Below are positions 35,588-47,719 of a stretch of DNA of 64,000 bases, one piece after another; the first letter of the stretch is position 1, and every line of letters starts with the position of its first letter. The notes under the pieces are model-generated. The model was not told where the DNA came from. It did no database searches and saw only the letters and a program-made list of their open reading frames with translations. The position numbers and the translations under genes were made by a program. The stretch comes from Uranotaenia lowii (taxonomy: Eukaryota > Arthropoda > Insecta > Diptera > Culicidae). The stretch covers positions 132,804,714 to 132,868,713 of the forward strand of contig NC_073691.1 of assembly GCF_029784155.1 (NCBI RefSeq), written 5' to 3'.

Positions 35588-38500
35588 GTAATCAAAAACG
35601 ACCGTGTTCATCGCTGAATGTAAAAAAACGAATAGCACAATGCAAATGTGTGCGTGATATATCGAGATTTTTCCATTTGTGTATGTGGCCGTTAGTTTCA
35701 CGATAACCCATAGATAGCGCTGCGGAACAGGCGCCAAAATCTGCGTTAAGTGGTCAGTCTGGGTTCTGGTGTCTGCGGATGTACCGAATATTGTCCTTTT
35801 CGACTATTTGGCCAAACGAATATTTAGTTGGGTTTTTAATAAAAATACAAAAGCGATTATTTAAATTTCCTAATATTTCTTCCAACTTAATGCCCCCATG
35901 TTTTTGAGTCGAATTTTTTTTTTCAAACAGATTATATGTACAACCAGATGAAGTATTGTATTGTATTGCAAGATCTATTTCAAGTAGGGATTGGATTAAA
36001 AAAATTACCAATAAAATAACTGAAAAGGCATCAGATGACTTGTCGCTTCTAGGGAGTTTATCTCCAAAGAGAATGAGTTCTTGTGAAATCTGGGACAAAC
36101 AGGTCGAAACAGGTGTCAAGCAATTTCAAATTGTTTATATGATATCGAATTAGATGAAAGCTGAATTTGAGCAAGATATCTTCAAAATAGTTGTTTAAAA
36201 GAACGATGATCTTTAACCTTAACTACACCATACTTTTAACCACACGGTCGGGCAATTCAAGACAATTTTTGTGAAAATTTGTAAAAAGGGCACAACAAAA
36301 TCTTAACATACATAACAAAGTAATAACTTGAAATTTAAAGTTTTCATTGAATCACAGCAGCAGTGTAAAAATCTTATCTGAAGATTCAACAAAAATTTAC
36401 GTTCATTTTGAAATTGCTTAGAAACCGTAATATAGAATTTTGAATTTTCATAGAGAAATTAGATCATTTTATTTGATTTAGCAAAAAAAAACTTAACAAA
36501 GTCGGAAAAAATCCGAAAATTTTTGAACAATAAATGAGCATTTCGACCAGATTGGACTCCTCCTGAATTCTTAATTTGATTTATGGGCCAGTCTGGATAT
36601 TTCAAGAAAATCTGGAACAAACGATAATCAAAGTATATAGCGATACTTGTCAGCATTCAGTGTATGATCTACAGTGAAAGAAACACGGATAAACCTTAAA
36701 TGTTTAATTCAAACCATATGTTTTTGGCACTAATGTAGCATTTTCAAAATTACTTTTGAAAATTATCCGAAATCCTTTGAAAAATTTGACAATAATGTTA
36801 TTGCATGAACTCGAAAAATAAATATTCGGCCTATTTGGCCTGTTCAGCGTAGCCGAGTATCGCCCGACCGAATTTGCGGTACATCTCTAGTTGAAATCTT
36901 TAATTTGCTCAAGAATCTGGTAGAAAAAACATTACATATCATATTACATAAGGGTTATTTTATGCCCAAATCAGATAAGCTAAATCAACCAAACTGCTAA
37001 AAAAATCATTTAAAATCAAAATCAAAATCAAAATTTAAAAAAAATATAAGTAAGAGTATAAATTTAATATTTTAGTTGGAAGTATTGATAATGTTAAACA
37101 ATACACCAAAAATATATGAATTTTCCTGCAGATTTTATATGTTCAGATTACAGATTTTTATCAAAATCACTTCCATAATTAAAGTCTTGAGGATAATTTT
37201 AAGCCCTTAACTTAAAGTAACTTCTTGAAGTAAGCCCTTTAAAAAGCTCTTTAAAGCCCAGGGTGTCAGAAATTCGAAAATGGTCTCAAATCGACTCAGT
37301 GAAATGCTTCATAGTATTAATATTGTTGAAATTATACGCATTCGTTCCTAAAACCTACTGGTTTTATCATCAAACATTGCAATTTTACCCTTCACGACCT
37401 AAAATGTGACAACTGTGATCGATGTTTAATCTTTGGCTCGAACTCACGGACATCGGCTCAGGAAGCAACTGGTTTAAAAACGAAACTGAATATCAGAAAA
37501 TTTTTAAAAGCTTAAGTCAAATCGTTTAAAAAAATTAATCAAATAATGTTATTTATCCGTATTTAAAAAAAAGATTCATTTTCAAAAGCGTTCTACTTCA
37601 GAAATAATAATATCTTGGAAAAATCTGAAACCTTCATCAAAAAGAAGCTAATATTAATAATATCCAAACCGATATATGTATTTCATTAAGGTTTCTTGGA
37701 ATATAATCTTTCGAAAATTGATTTTTTTAAATTTATTCATTTTAACATTTCTTAAATTGATTTACCAAAGCAAGAAGTGACAGACAAAATCTGCCAAAAA
37801 AATAGGTTCATGGGGTCAAAATCTTCCAAAATCAGTTATCAAAACGTATGTATGCTACGAAAATGCTGTTTCCTTGTGTAAATATGTCTTACATACCAGT
37901 AGTAGTAGTACCGAAAACGGGAGGGAATTTAAACACTTTTTCATTCATTTTTGGAATATTTTTGAAAAGGTTTCTTTTTCGTAATACCTATTTTGATACT
38001 CTTACTGAGAAAATGAGTATAAAACATGATCATTGGTTGCAGAAATTTAAACGAAATTAGGGGACAATTAAATCTGTCTCACAGAACCAGATTCCATGAT
38101 TCGGGGTAACTTAGATAACTATGGTTTTAACATATCCCAACATCTTTAAAACTATTGTTTTGGTGCCATTCAGCAAAGAAGGGATAAAACATAAATTACA
38201 GCATTTTTTTTGTTAAAACCGAACTACTTCTATCAAAAACAGTTATAATCGAAAGTTTATTTATATAGTATTCGAAAGGTGCTGCATAAATTTATGGGCA
38301 CAAACTATTATCCTTGCTAATTATTTTCTGGCAACAAAAATATAATTTAACTTCAGACAATTCTCTTAGCCTTGCCGCTATTCTCATTTTCGTTCTTTTT
38401 CTTCAAAGTTTACCATTTGATAGGTTTCCTAGCTATTTGTTCCACATAGGCCTGCTCTTTAAAAATGTCCCTATTTTTTTATTTAAAAAATGTATCACAA

Positions 38501-39300
38501 AATGACAATAAAAACTATCTAACTACATACAAAGGAGAAGAGTTGGAGCAACCTGTTCGCTTCTGAATGCATTGATGTTTGTGATGAAGTGTTTGTTTGG
38601 AAGCATTCGAAAAAATAAAGTTTTTAAGATAATGAAAAAACATTTTTACTGAGAGCAAAAAAAATTTAAAAACAAACTTAATTTTGCCTATTTAAAACTC
38701 AATATATAGGATTTCGAAAGTAGTTTTTGGGTATTTAAACATTAAACTTAATTATGTGGATTATGTGGATTTTTTTTTGTTGACCAAAATTACCCCGGTG
38801 ATCAAAGCAACCTAAGTTTACAGTACGATGAACTTTAAAAAAAAGGTTATTTGGACAATGAGGTAACATATTTAATCAAGAAAAGAAATATTTGATCAGA
38901 ATTTAAGTAAGAATAAATTAAAAAAAACTACCTTCACTTAACCCACTAGGCGAGGTACATGATTTTTTTTTTAGTTTATCACTTTTTATACGATGAACTA
39001 TTTCGTGGGGCATCTTCGGGAGCTGATCCCTTAATACAACGTATTCATAATGGTCAGCATGACATTGAATTTTTATCAAAATCGATCCACTCCGGTGTAC
39101 TTACGTTTATTCAAATGCTCAATATCAAAATTTCAGTATTCCGGTGATGTTAAACAGAACTATGAGTTCATCTGTTCAACTGCAAAACAGTGGGAATTCA
39201 GTGTTTATAACACACGAAATTGAATTAAGTTATTTCCATGATTTTCAACAAAAAAAACCTTATATAGTAAAGTGAAAATCGATTATTATGTGACATTTCC
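35588..39300. other. Non-coding stretch, no gene recognised
   Basis: Mostly AT-rich. An isolated hAT-like terminus, TAGAGATGTACCG in reverse, ends near 36,890 after the GC-richer GCCGAGTATCGCCCGACCGA. No paired end or duplication was found. Open frames at 35,956 (+), 38,314 (+) and 38,959 (+) have no motifs. Confidence 0.5.
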
Positions 39301-41573
39301 AACTAATTAAGACTGTTTTTCGAAACGTTAAGCAAACGATCTAAAAATGGTTCAAATTTCCTGGAACATTCCCAGGGGTACAGATTATTGCTTGCTTCCA
39401 CAAAGCAGAAGAAAACACCTGACCCATACCGGGAGAAAGAAAAAAAACGGTACGCAAGAAAGAGTGCGGACCGGAGTGCCTCTAGCGAGGGGTATTTGGT
39501 GACAGGAAAGATAAACTGTGTGTGGAAATCGGATAACTTACCATTGTGTAAGCAGCAGCGCCATGCGAAGTTTGCTGTACGCGTCGTTTGTGTATTTACT
39601 GAACACAGCATCGTTTCCGGTGTTTCAGGATCCACCTACCCGGGACCGAGACCCGGAACAGTACGAACGTATGTATGGTTAATCCTAAGAATTCATCAGA
39701 AATTTCTCGCCTCTTGACTCACGCTGCTGGTCGTCTTCATCACGTTCTGTCGTTTTCTTTTCGAATTGAGCTTTCCAGGATATCCGCTGTGCACGATTAC
39801 GGATTACAGCTAACAAACATGATTGTTATTGCAGCAAGCTGTACGACCCAGAAACCTTTCCATGCGGAAGTGCCAACTACACACACGCTCACGGGCACCA
39901 TGGTATAGCTTACATTTTTTCACCCTGTCAACACTCATAAATGTGCTTCTAGCATCAGCCTCAATTCCAACTCACGGTTATGGGAATCAGTTTTCAAAAA
40001 TTCGCTTTCCAAACAACACTAAACAGCAAATCTCTTTCCGGAGAAATCGATCCTACAAACGAATCCGGGAAAGCGAGCATGAAAAAACTCTCGAATCGAT
40101 TGTTTTCCACCGGATCACTGCATTCCACTCGATTCGATTTTTCGCCAATTTTCAGCGTCAAAACCAAGATTAAGTGCTTTTCCTCACTTTAAAAATTTTG
40201 CCGCTAACCCACCGTCAGCCTACCGGAAACGAACCAGGAAACATTCCAGGCTGAAGGTACGATGAATCCCCTCTTCTCCTCTTTTGCCATCCCCCCAAAT
40301 ACATATCCTCTTACACGTCGAGTCACCTAGTCAGTCAGCCAGCCAGCTGCTGCAGGGATAAAAAAGAATCAACGCTGGCCCCGGAAAAAATCAAATCCAC
40401 CAACTTTCGGCTCCCAGCACACGCGATTTTCACAAGAAAAGGACAAACGCGCACACTACTGGGTGACCTACTAGCAACTGGCAGAAAACCAGCTGAGCTC
40501 TCACCCACCCAGCGAATTCCACCCCATAACGATAGGTATAGAAGCCTTCCCCAACAAATTCTGCAAAGAGCAAAAAACCACTAACACCCCCTTGCTCCCA
40601 CACCAAAAACTCACCAAATCACCACACCACCAGTAGAGAGCACCGCCTCGACGTACACACACACATTCACCAAACGCAACACTCTCACAGTACAGCAAAA
40701 GCAGTCCTTGCGAGTGTTTGGATCACCGCCGGAACAAAACGCACGACTGTATCGGCCACCCTCAGAGCCACAACTGAACCAAAAAGCATCCCTGCTGCCG
40801 GGGAAAAGCTGTTTGGTTGAGCTATTTTTCTTCCTGCTTTCCTGCACGAACGACGAGGATCCTGGCTGATGAAATCCGAAGTCCACGAGTCGACGAACTG
40901 ACCGACCAGACTAGACCATGCAGCAGCTAGCTTGCTCACCATCGGACAGAAATCATCCCCCAAGCGCGCTCGTCTCTCGACCTGGCTGGCTGGCGACTTG
41001 ACGTCGTTTTGTTTTCGCAGTCGGAAAATGCGAATGAACTTGGGTTCGAGTGTTTTCCCCCGATGGGCATTCGTTTAAGGAAGAAAATCGTCCGACACGA
41101 AGGAGTGAAAAGTTTCATCGCCTCACCGCCTCGTGGAGGCAGCTTTTCATTGAAGGGAGCGGGACAGGCTCTGATGCTGATGAGCACGACGAGCAGGACG
41201 AGCTTTTACGCTAGATGGGGGAATTAATTTTGGTGAATTTTGATCGTTTACCTACCGATAGACGACATACACAGGCAACGTGCTCGATGCTTCGGGTAAT
41301 GCGACTTTGTTGTAAAAGCTCTCGCGCGCGTGCTGCAATGTGAAACGTGGGAAAATGTGCAGGGGTGTAATAAGGATAAAAATTCGTATAGGGGAAAATC
41401 GGGTAAGAAGGACACACTAAGGTAAAACGGACACTGAAAATGGTAGAATTTTTCCGAAAATATTGCTATGATAGAACATATTTTTCTGAGTTAGTAATTT
41501 GAGAACGTTTTTAAACGAAAATGGAACCTACTGGTCCAGAAGCAAAGCAGTGTGATTTCGGATTTCCGTACAT
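39300..41573. other. GC-richer stretch, possible regulatory or untranslated exon DNA
   Basis: From about 39,400 to 41,250 the base composition rises well above the surroundings, and CpG-containing GC-rich words (CCCGGGACCGAGACCCGG, CGAGTCGACGAACTGACC) appear. Several overlapping open frames occur on both strands, none with a recognisable domain. This could be promoter or 5' untranslated DNA of an unseen gene, but neither strand nor start can be fixed from the sequence. Confidence 0.35.
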
Positions 41574-41575
41574 TA

Positions 41576-42024
41576 AAGGGAGTCCACGATGAAATTGCCA
41601 CACACAAAATTGATTCGAAAAATTTGAGTTTTCATCCGATTGCCATCAAATTTTCAGGGATTTAAAAATAATTACATTAAAAATTATCAATAATATTAAA
41701 TTTCATTTTACCATTTTACTCGTATTTTAGTTACAGTCCAAACGCAAATACCCTTACCTTGGCCTTAACCCCGGCCATAAGATTCTGCACAACCTGTGAA
41801 TCAACCGTTTTTTGCATGTAAACTCATACCTACTTTCTTCAGATCCTCGACTGTTTTCACTACCTTAGGTCGTTTAAGAAGGTGCTGCTTTATAATCGCC
41901 CAGTACTTCTCGATGGGGTCGAGCTCCGGAGTGTTGGGAGGTTTGAACATTTTCGGTACGAAATTGACCTTATTGTCTGTGATATATCTTAACCTAAAGG
42001 TCAAAGATAGTAGCGGTGGTCGGA
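41576..42024 (-). mobile_element. DD37E-type Tc1/mariner element, 3' part (left of the gypsy insertion)
   Basis: The left terminus AAGGGAGTCCACGATGAAAT is preceded by TA (41,574-41,575). Its inverted partner is at 50,839 (AAGGGTGTCCACGATGAAAT in reverse, followed by TA 50,840-50,841). Between about 41,760 and 42,010 the minus strand encodes the end of the transposase: VNFVPKMFKPPNTPEL, then DPIEKYWAIIKQHLLKRPKV with the third catalytic acid. The frame is lost after VEDLKKVG. The remainder of the gene lies 7.9 kb away on the far side of the inserted gypsy element. Confidence 0.85.
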
Positions 42025-42202
42025 TGTAAAAAAAATATATTAACAGCGGAGTGTTCGGTTTAACGTCCAAGATACTAAAGAACGAGAATTTATTTCCTAA
42101 CTTGAAATATTCATATTCAAGTTCCCTTTTTCTTTTTGCTTTCGCTCTCTTAATCGATTGCAAGCTTAGTTCATCTAACTCAATTTTAGGTTAATCACAA
42201 CA
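42025..42202 (-). repeat. Candidate 3' LTR of G1 (178 bp)
   Basis: Minus strand starts TGTTGTGATTAACC directly after the purine tract and ends ...TTTTTTTACA at the point where transposon sequence resumes. An AAATAAA lies inside. TG..CA ends fit an LTR, but without a second copy this stays a prediction. Confidence 0.5.
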
Positions 42203-42345
42203 GTTCCTTTTCCCTTTAATTTATTGTTACAATCGAATTCAAAAAAACTTGTAAATATTCAAAACAAACTTGCTAACTTTAAGCTAAGAGAAATTAAAAA
42301 TCTTAAAATAATACAATGTTTACAATTCGAAATGAAATAACAATT

Positions 42346-42980
42346 TCAATCAGTAGTATACAAAATCACACTTTCTTCTTTTCTTCGTTTTTCGTTCCGA
42401 TCGACGAATCGAACGCTGCGTAGAAACAGCTTCTTGAAGAGCTTGCGACTCGTGTTCCTTATCCATTGGAAACAAAAATGAATTGGCTGGGAAACCGAAA
42501 AATCCTCAGAATCTGTGTCAGAGTAAACATCCGCTTCCTCATCTCTCCTCCTTTTAGGTGGTTGCCGTAAACTCGTGGTTTGTTGATTGTTGCTACGTTG
42601 AACAAAAACATTTTCATGTTGGAAAACTATCTTTCGTCTACTGCGCGAAACTGGTGAAATTTTCAGTTGGCGTCTATGCGCCTGAAGAATGCGACCGCCG
42701 AGCGAGATCTGTGAAATAGTGTTCGAAATATGTGTCAGAAATTTTGCAGGTAACGATATTCGAACGTCAGTTGGGTTAGGATTTTTGCAGTAAATCAGAT
42801 CACCATTTTTTAATTTGTTAAAAGGATCAGGTAATATCTTGTTTTCCGCTGTTATTGATTTATCATCATCGTTAAACTTTTTAGTAAAATTTGGTTTAAA
42901 ATTATGTTTAGGGTTAGTCAAATCCAATTAAGTTTTTGGTTTAAATGAAAAGAGGCGTTCTGAAGGAAATTGACCATCTG
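42346..42980 (-). pseudogene. G1 integrase C-terminal part and tail
   Basis: Minus strand continues the G1 integrase after the G2 insertion: DGQFPSERLFSFKPKT, a TAA at 42,928-42,930, then LDLTNPKHNFKPNF, the GDLIYCKNPNP segment and GGRILQAHRRQLKISP, which correspond to the SH3-like C-terminal part of Ty3/gypsy integrases. The serine/arginine-rich and acidic tail ends at 42,346. Reading frame and sequence join precisely to the part at 45,285 and rightward. Confidence 0.8.
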
Positions 42981-43051
42981 AATTACCGTATCTAAATGGA
43001 AGAAAATTTATTATTAAAACCGACCATAGACCTCTTGTATATCTATTTACC

Positions 43052-44368
43052 ATGAAAGACCCTTCATCCAAACTCACACGCATGAGATGGGATCTGGAGG
43101 AATATGATTTTCAAATAGAATACATTAAAGGTAGTTCGAATGTGTTATCGGACGCGTTATCAAGAATTCAAGTAACGTCAGAAACACTCAAAAACATGTA
43201 CCTAGTAACCAGATCTATGGCCAAAAGAAACGTATCCAAACCAACTGACAATCAGACACAGAAGCCTGATCAACTTCACGTGTACGATGCAGTCAGCGGT
43301 CTGGATACATTTGATTTATCAAAATTAAGATTTTTATATAACGAAAATACAAATAAGATAGATTTACATATATTCAATAATAACTACAAAAAGAGCTTAG
43401 CATTAGTGCAAGATCTTGAATTAAATAATGAAACATTATTAAAACCCATGCTACAGAAAGCATTTGAGATAATTGATAAAGGGATCCCTAACACAAAAAT
43501 GAAGGTAAATGATTCAAATATGAGTAAAGAAACAAGAAAACTTATACAATTGAATCCAAAAATGGCCAAGCAATTCGCGATTGCAAATAATGATTTAATT
43601 TTTAAATACATTGACGTCAGTTTATTTAAAGAAATAGGTAACTCAATTCTTAGGAATGTTACCGTACTAATTTTTGAAAAACCTCAAGTTTTAAAAAACG
43701 ATATTGATATTGGAAACATTCTTCACCAATATCACAATACACCCGTCGGTGGACATATAGGAATTAACCGACTTTATAAAAAACTAAGACCAATATATTT
43801 CTGGCTCAATATGAAACAAATTATTACCAATTATGTCAATAATTGTACCCAATGCAAACTAAATAAACATTTCACTAAGGTACAAACCCCAGCAGTAGTC
43901 ACAACTACACCCATAAAACCATTCGAAGTCGTATCCATTGATACTGTTGGACCATTCCCGTTATCGGAGAATGGGAACCGTTATGCAGTATCGATGCAAT
44001 GCGATTTTACCAAGTATGTTATTTTAGCTCCAATACCAGATAAAACAGCAACAACTATGGCAAAAGCCGTGATTGAAAAATTCATCTTAATATTTGGACA
44101 AATGAATCAAATTAAAACAGATCAAGGAACAGAGTTTAAAGCTGTCTTTGATGAAGTGTGTAAAACATTACAAATTACACATACATGTTCAGCTGCCTAT
44201 CACCCTCAAACAATAGGCGCATTAGAGAGAAATCACAGGTGTTTAAATGAGTACCTGCGAATTTTCTGTAATGAAAAAATAAATGATTGGGATTGTTGGT
44301 TACCGTATTATAGTTTTTGCTATAATACAACTCCAAATCTCGATCACAACTACACCCCGAAAATCTAA
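43052..44368 (+). pseudogene. G2 pol: end of RNase H and integrase core
   Basis: 438 codons. The RNase H end reads IEYIKGSSNVLSDALSRI. After a spacer comes the integrase zinc-binding region (HQYHNTPVGGHIG ... NCTQCK, residues ~230-272), then the catalytic core with SIDTVGPFP (first D), KTDQGTEFK (second D) and HPQTIGALERNH (E), the DDE layout of retroviral-type integrases. The frame stops at 44,366-44,368, shortly after YNTTPNLDHNYTP. The continuing C-terminal domain is in the next frame, so an indel of one or two bases near 44,340-44,370 breaks the gene. The core itself looks well preserved, which suggests a fairly recent loss. Confidence 0.85.
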
Positions 44369-44369
44369 C

Positions 44370-44708
44370 ATTTTTGAAATCATACCGCCAAAAATCAATC
44401 CAGTGTATAATCACGAATCCTACAACTATGAAATGAAATACAGACTTCAAGTTGCGCATACACACGCTATTCAAAAAGTTAAACATAAAAGAACTCAAGA
44501 ACTAAATAAAAATATTCAAATTGGTTCAGACGATATAAAAGTTGGAGATATTGTTTATTTAGTATTAGAAAATAGATCAAAATTAGACCAGGTAAACGAA
44601 GGTCCGTACAAAGTAATAGCCAAAACCCCATCTAACGCAACTATCATAAATGAGAGAAATAAACGGCTAGAAGTACACAGAAGCAGATTAATAAAATTTA
44701 AAAGATAA
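44370..44708 (+). pseudogene. G2 integrase C-terminal domain, frameshifted
   Basis: The useful reading begins near 44,370 (FEIIPPKINPVYN). It contains HAIQKVKHKRTQELNKNI, VGDIVYLVLENRS, then the GPYKVIAK module, and ends EVHRSRLIKFKR at TAA 44,706-44,708. This is the DNA-binding C-terminus of a gypsy integrase, in the frame next to the core. Confidence 0.8.
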
Positions 44709-44863
44709 ATTTCTTTAAGAGGGTAGGAATCTATAACAATTAACATAAAACAAAAAAAACACATTTAAATCATAAACATATACAAAGGAAAAGTTGTGAG
44801 AGGTCCTTGGAGTCGTATTTCAAATTGATCCTTGTTTTCCAAACAATTTCCGTAGGGGGATGG

Positions 44864-45278
44864 TGTAGCATGTGAAATGCGCGATTCCCACGTAGCAATC
44901 AATTTTAACCCAAGCCTTCGAAATGCTTATGCAACACATGTAAATGAGTGCATAGAGCAGTTCGAAGACCCACGGTACTTCGCAATAAATTACGACATGG
45001 CACAAAAACGTAAGCTCATATTAAGTCTTTAGAACGATGAACCCAAAGTGTCGTTGTCTAGCGCACTTGGTGCTAATGACCTTCATCGTCAAACATATTT
45101 ACCCCTCTCTCGTTATCCTCGCTCTCTTTATAGCGATCACGCGATCAAGTAAATAACAAACTCATAATCGACTCCAGGTACCTCCAGTATGTATATTGTA
45201 AAGACTAAAATAATTGAATAAACAGATTGATTCCAACCTTAAACTGTGAATGTGGTCACTCCTGTGAAAGTCCGAACA
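44864..45278 (+). repeat. Candidate 3' LTR of G2 (~415 bp)
   Basis: Begins TGTAGCATGTG after the purine tract GTAGGGGGATGG and ends ...GTCCGAACA, with AATAAA at about 45,219. TG..CA ends and tract position fit an LTR; no second copy is present. Confidence 0.55.
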
Positions 45279-45284
45279 TTTCTT

Positions 45285-46586
45285 AATGGTAATGTTTCAG
45301 AGATGTGTTTCTGTAGTTAAATAGAAAAAAGCAGATTTGTTCGTCGGTGTCCAGCTTGTTCATATCCGGGTCCAAGAGAAATTTTCTCCAAACGTCCTTT
45401 ACCAGTCTGACCATACGTTCAGCTTGACCGTTGCTTTCTGGATGGTAGGCAGGACTCCTCATAACTCGGATTCCTTGTTTCTCCAAAATTGCCTTGAAAA
45501 ACTCCGAATTAAACGGTGGACCTCCATTGGTTACAATAACATCTGGTAACCCGAACCTAGCGAAAATACTTAGAAACACTTCCAACACCTTTCTGCAGTC
45601 TGTACCAAACCTCATGTACTCAAGTTCAAGCCATTTACTATGACTATTACTACTACCAAAAACGTTTTCTTTTGAAAATGGAAGAAGTCAGCATGCAAAC
45701 GACTGAACGGTTTGTTCGTTTGTTGCTATGACGAATAATTTCTGATTTCCTAATGGCAGTAGTTTGATGACAGATTTGACATGCTCTCACAAAATCTTCG
45801 ATGTCGTCGTTTATTCCATTCCAAAAGACAGTTCTTCTTTGCCATCTGTTTAATTTTACTGATTCCAGAATGATTCTTGTGTAGTATCTTTAAAACTTTA
45901 TTTCTCAGAGACAAAGGTATCATTACTCGTCCTTGGAAAAGAATACATCCATCAAATTCCACTAAATCATGATGATTTGAGTAAATATTCTTAAATTTTT
46001 TGTCTAAACGCTCAGGCCAACCATTTTTTAAAAATTGCATTACTTTCAACAAAAAATCATCTATAGAAGTCTCCTTCGCTATCAGTTTACAATCTATGGG
46101 AAATTCATCAGAAAAGTTTAAACTTTTAATATATTCTCTTGCCAATTCTTTTGGAACCTCCTGCTGAATTGGGAACCTAGAACAAAAATCCACGTTCCCC
46201 ATACGCGATGATGGTCGGAATATTATATCATAGTCGTATATGGACAATTCCAGAATATATCTTTGTAAACGAGTGACAGTTATTGCATGTTTTCCTTCTT
46301 TTCCATAAATACCAATTAAAGGCTTATGATCGGTGAAAATTTTGAACTTCTGTCCGTAAAGAAACTTGTGAAACTTCTTCACCGTGCTTATAACTGCAAA
46401 CGCTTCTAGGTGCAAGATGGGGTAATTTTTTTGTGCATTACTAAGCGAAAATGAAGTGAAACTTATTGGCCTTTCAACACCATCAATTTCGTGTGCTAAC
46501 ACACCTCCTAAGCTATAGTTACAAGCATCGGTAACTATTACTATAGGCTTAAGTGGATTAAAAAATTCTAACAGGTTTGATGACAT
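45285..46586 (-). pseudogene. G1 RNase H and integrase, broken
   Basis: From 46,586 leftward the minus strand gives RNase H (PIVIVTDACNYSLGGVLAHE; AFAVISTVKKFHKFLYG; FKIFTDHKPLIGIYG) with its acidic residues, then the integrase zinc-binding part (HKNHSGISKIKQMA) and, after frameshifts near 45,815 and 45,620-45,690, a core containing HADFFHFQK (first D), FGLPDVIVTNGGPPF and HPESNGQAERMV. The second catalytic position reads TNGG where TDNG is expected, so the catalytic aspartate is lost. It ends at the G2 junction after SLKHYH. Confidence 0.85.
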
Positions 46587-47719
46587 TAAAAATTATTTGC
46601 AATTGTTAAAACTTTGTCACAATTATCATTCCAGACATATTTGACATTCTTTTTAAGTAAATTATAAAGACAATGGATGCGAGAAGGTAGATTTGGGATA
46701 AATTTAGCATAATAGGTAACGAGACCCAAAAAAGCTTTTTGTACAGATTCATTTTGTGGAGGTTTAGCTTCCCTAATGGTCTGAATTTTCTCCGGACATG
46801 GAAGCTAAACCCTGATCTGTCAAGATGTGTCCCAAATATTGTAATTTATTCACAAAAAACTTGCATTTCTTCCAGCTCACCTTTATGTTAGCCTTAGCAA
46901 GCCTGTCCAAGACTAAATAAAGCTTTCGCATGCAGCCTTCAAAATCAATTCCCGCTATCAAAATATCATCTAAATAACAAAAAATTTTGTCCAATCCTTG
47001 CAATATTTTGTCCATAACCTTCTGAAAAATTGATGCTGATGAAGAGACACCTTGTGGCAATCTGATGTAAGCATAAAGTCCATTGATCGTGTTGATAACC
47101 ATAAATTTTCTGGATCTATCAGACAAACGAAGTTGCGTATAAGCCCCAGTTAAATCCAGAGGGCAAAAACTTTTGATCCAGCCAGAGAGGCGAATAAATC
47201 CTGTGCTAAAGGTAAAGGGTACGTGTTAGGAACTATCACTTTGTTGATAGACACCTTACAGTCGATTACTAGGCGTATGTCTTGATCTTTCTTTACCACA
47301 ATTACAACAGGCGAAGCCCACTCACTGGCTTCCACAGGCGTAATCACGCCTTCTCTCTCCAAATCATTTAAATACTCCATCACTCTTGGTCTTAAACGCA
47401 AAAGTACCTCATAAGCCTTTTTAAAAATCGGTCTGTCTTCCTTCAGAATCAAATCCCCCTCAAAACCTTTGATTGGAATTGAAAAATCTTTATTAAATAC
47501 TTTTGTCAACTTACTTTTTATCTCATCAACTGCCTTATCTTCTTTCAACATGTGAACGCTTTCTTGAGGAAAAATGTGTTTCGCAAAAATGCTCCGCCAG
47601 TCCGGGTACAAAACGTCCAACCAAGTGCGCCCCATCAACGGAGTAAACTCATTATCGCATCGCAGTACAATCAAGTTTAATTTTTTTAAATTTTCCACAT
47701 CTACCTCGAACATTCCCAA
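46587..47719 (-). pseudogene. G1 reverse transcriptase, broken
   Basis: The first frame (47,719-47,150) carries GRTWLDVLYPDWRSIF, then EREGVITPVEASEWASPVVI and RLVIDCKVSINKVI. A frameshift near 47,160 leads into LTGAYTQLRLSDRSRKF, LPQGVSSSASIFQK and the polymerase box IFCYLDDILIAG in the frame that stops at 46,773. A further shift leads to VQKAFLGLVTYYAKFIPNLP. The YLDD box and its neighbours are intact; the shifts alone disable it. Confidence 0.85.

Larger units (their letters stand above)
42984..45284 (+). mobile_element. 5'-truncated Ty3/gypsy element G2 (412/mdg1-like), inserted in G1
   Basis: Plus-strand fragment beginning inside RNase H (KTDHRPLVYLFTMKDPS) and running through integrase to a purine tract and a single 3' LTR. 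It lacks 5' LTR, gag, protease and most of RT. It is bracketed by only a 3-bp AAT (42,981-42,983 and 45,285-45,287), and six extra bases (TTTCTT) follow the apparent LTR end. The flanking G1 frame is intact across it. The 412/mdg1 affinity rests on the integrase and the TGTAGCATGTG LTR start. Confidence 0.75.

Noticed and set aside
36840..36895. Complete hAT element near 36.9 kb
   Set aside because: Only one TAGAGATGTACCG-type terminus is visible; no opposite end or 8-bp duplication found.
40501..41187. Minus-strand ORFs in the GC-rich island
   Set aside because: Several overlapping frames are open at once, as expected from GC-rich DNA; no domain or consistent start.
42025..42202. Treating G1 as an intact two-LTR element
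   Set aside because: No second copy of the 178-bp sequence is found at the right boundary, so element completeness cannot be claimed.
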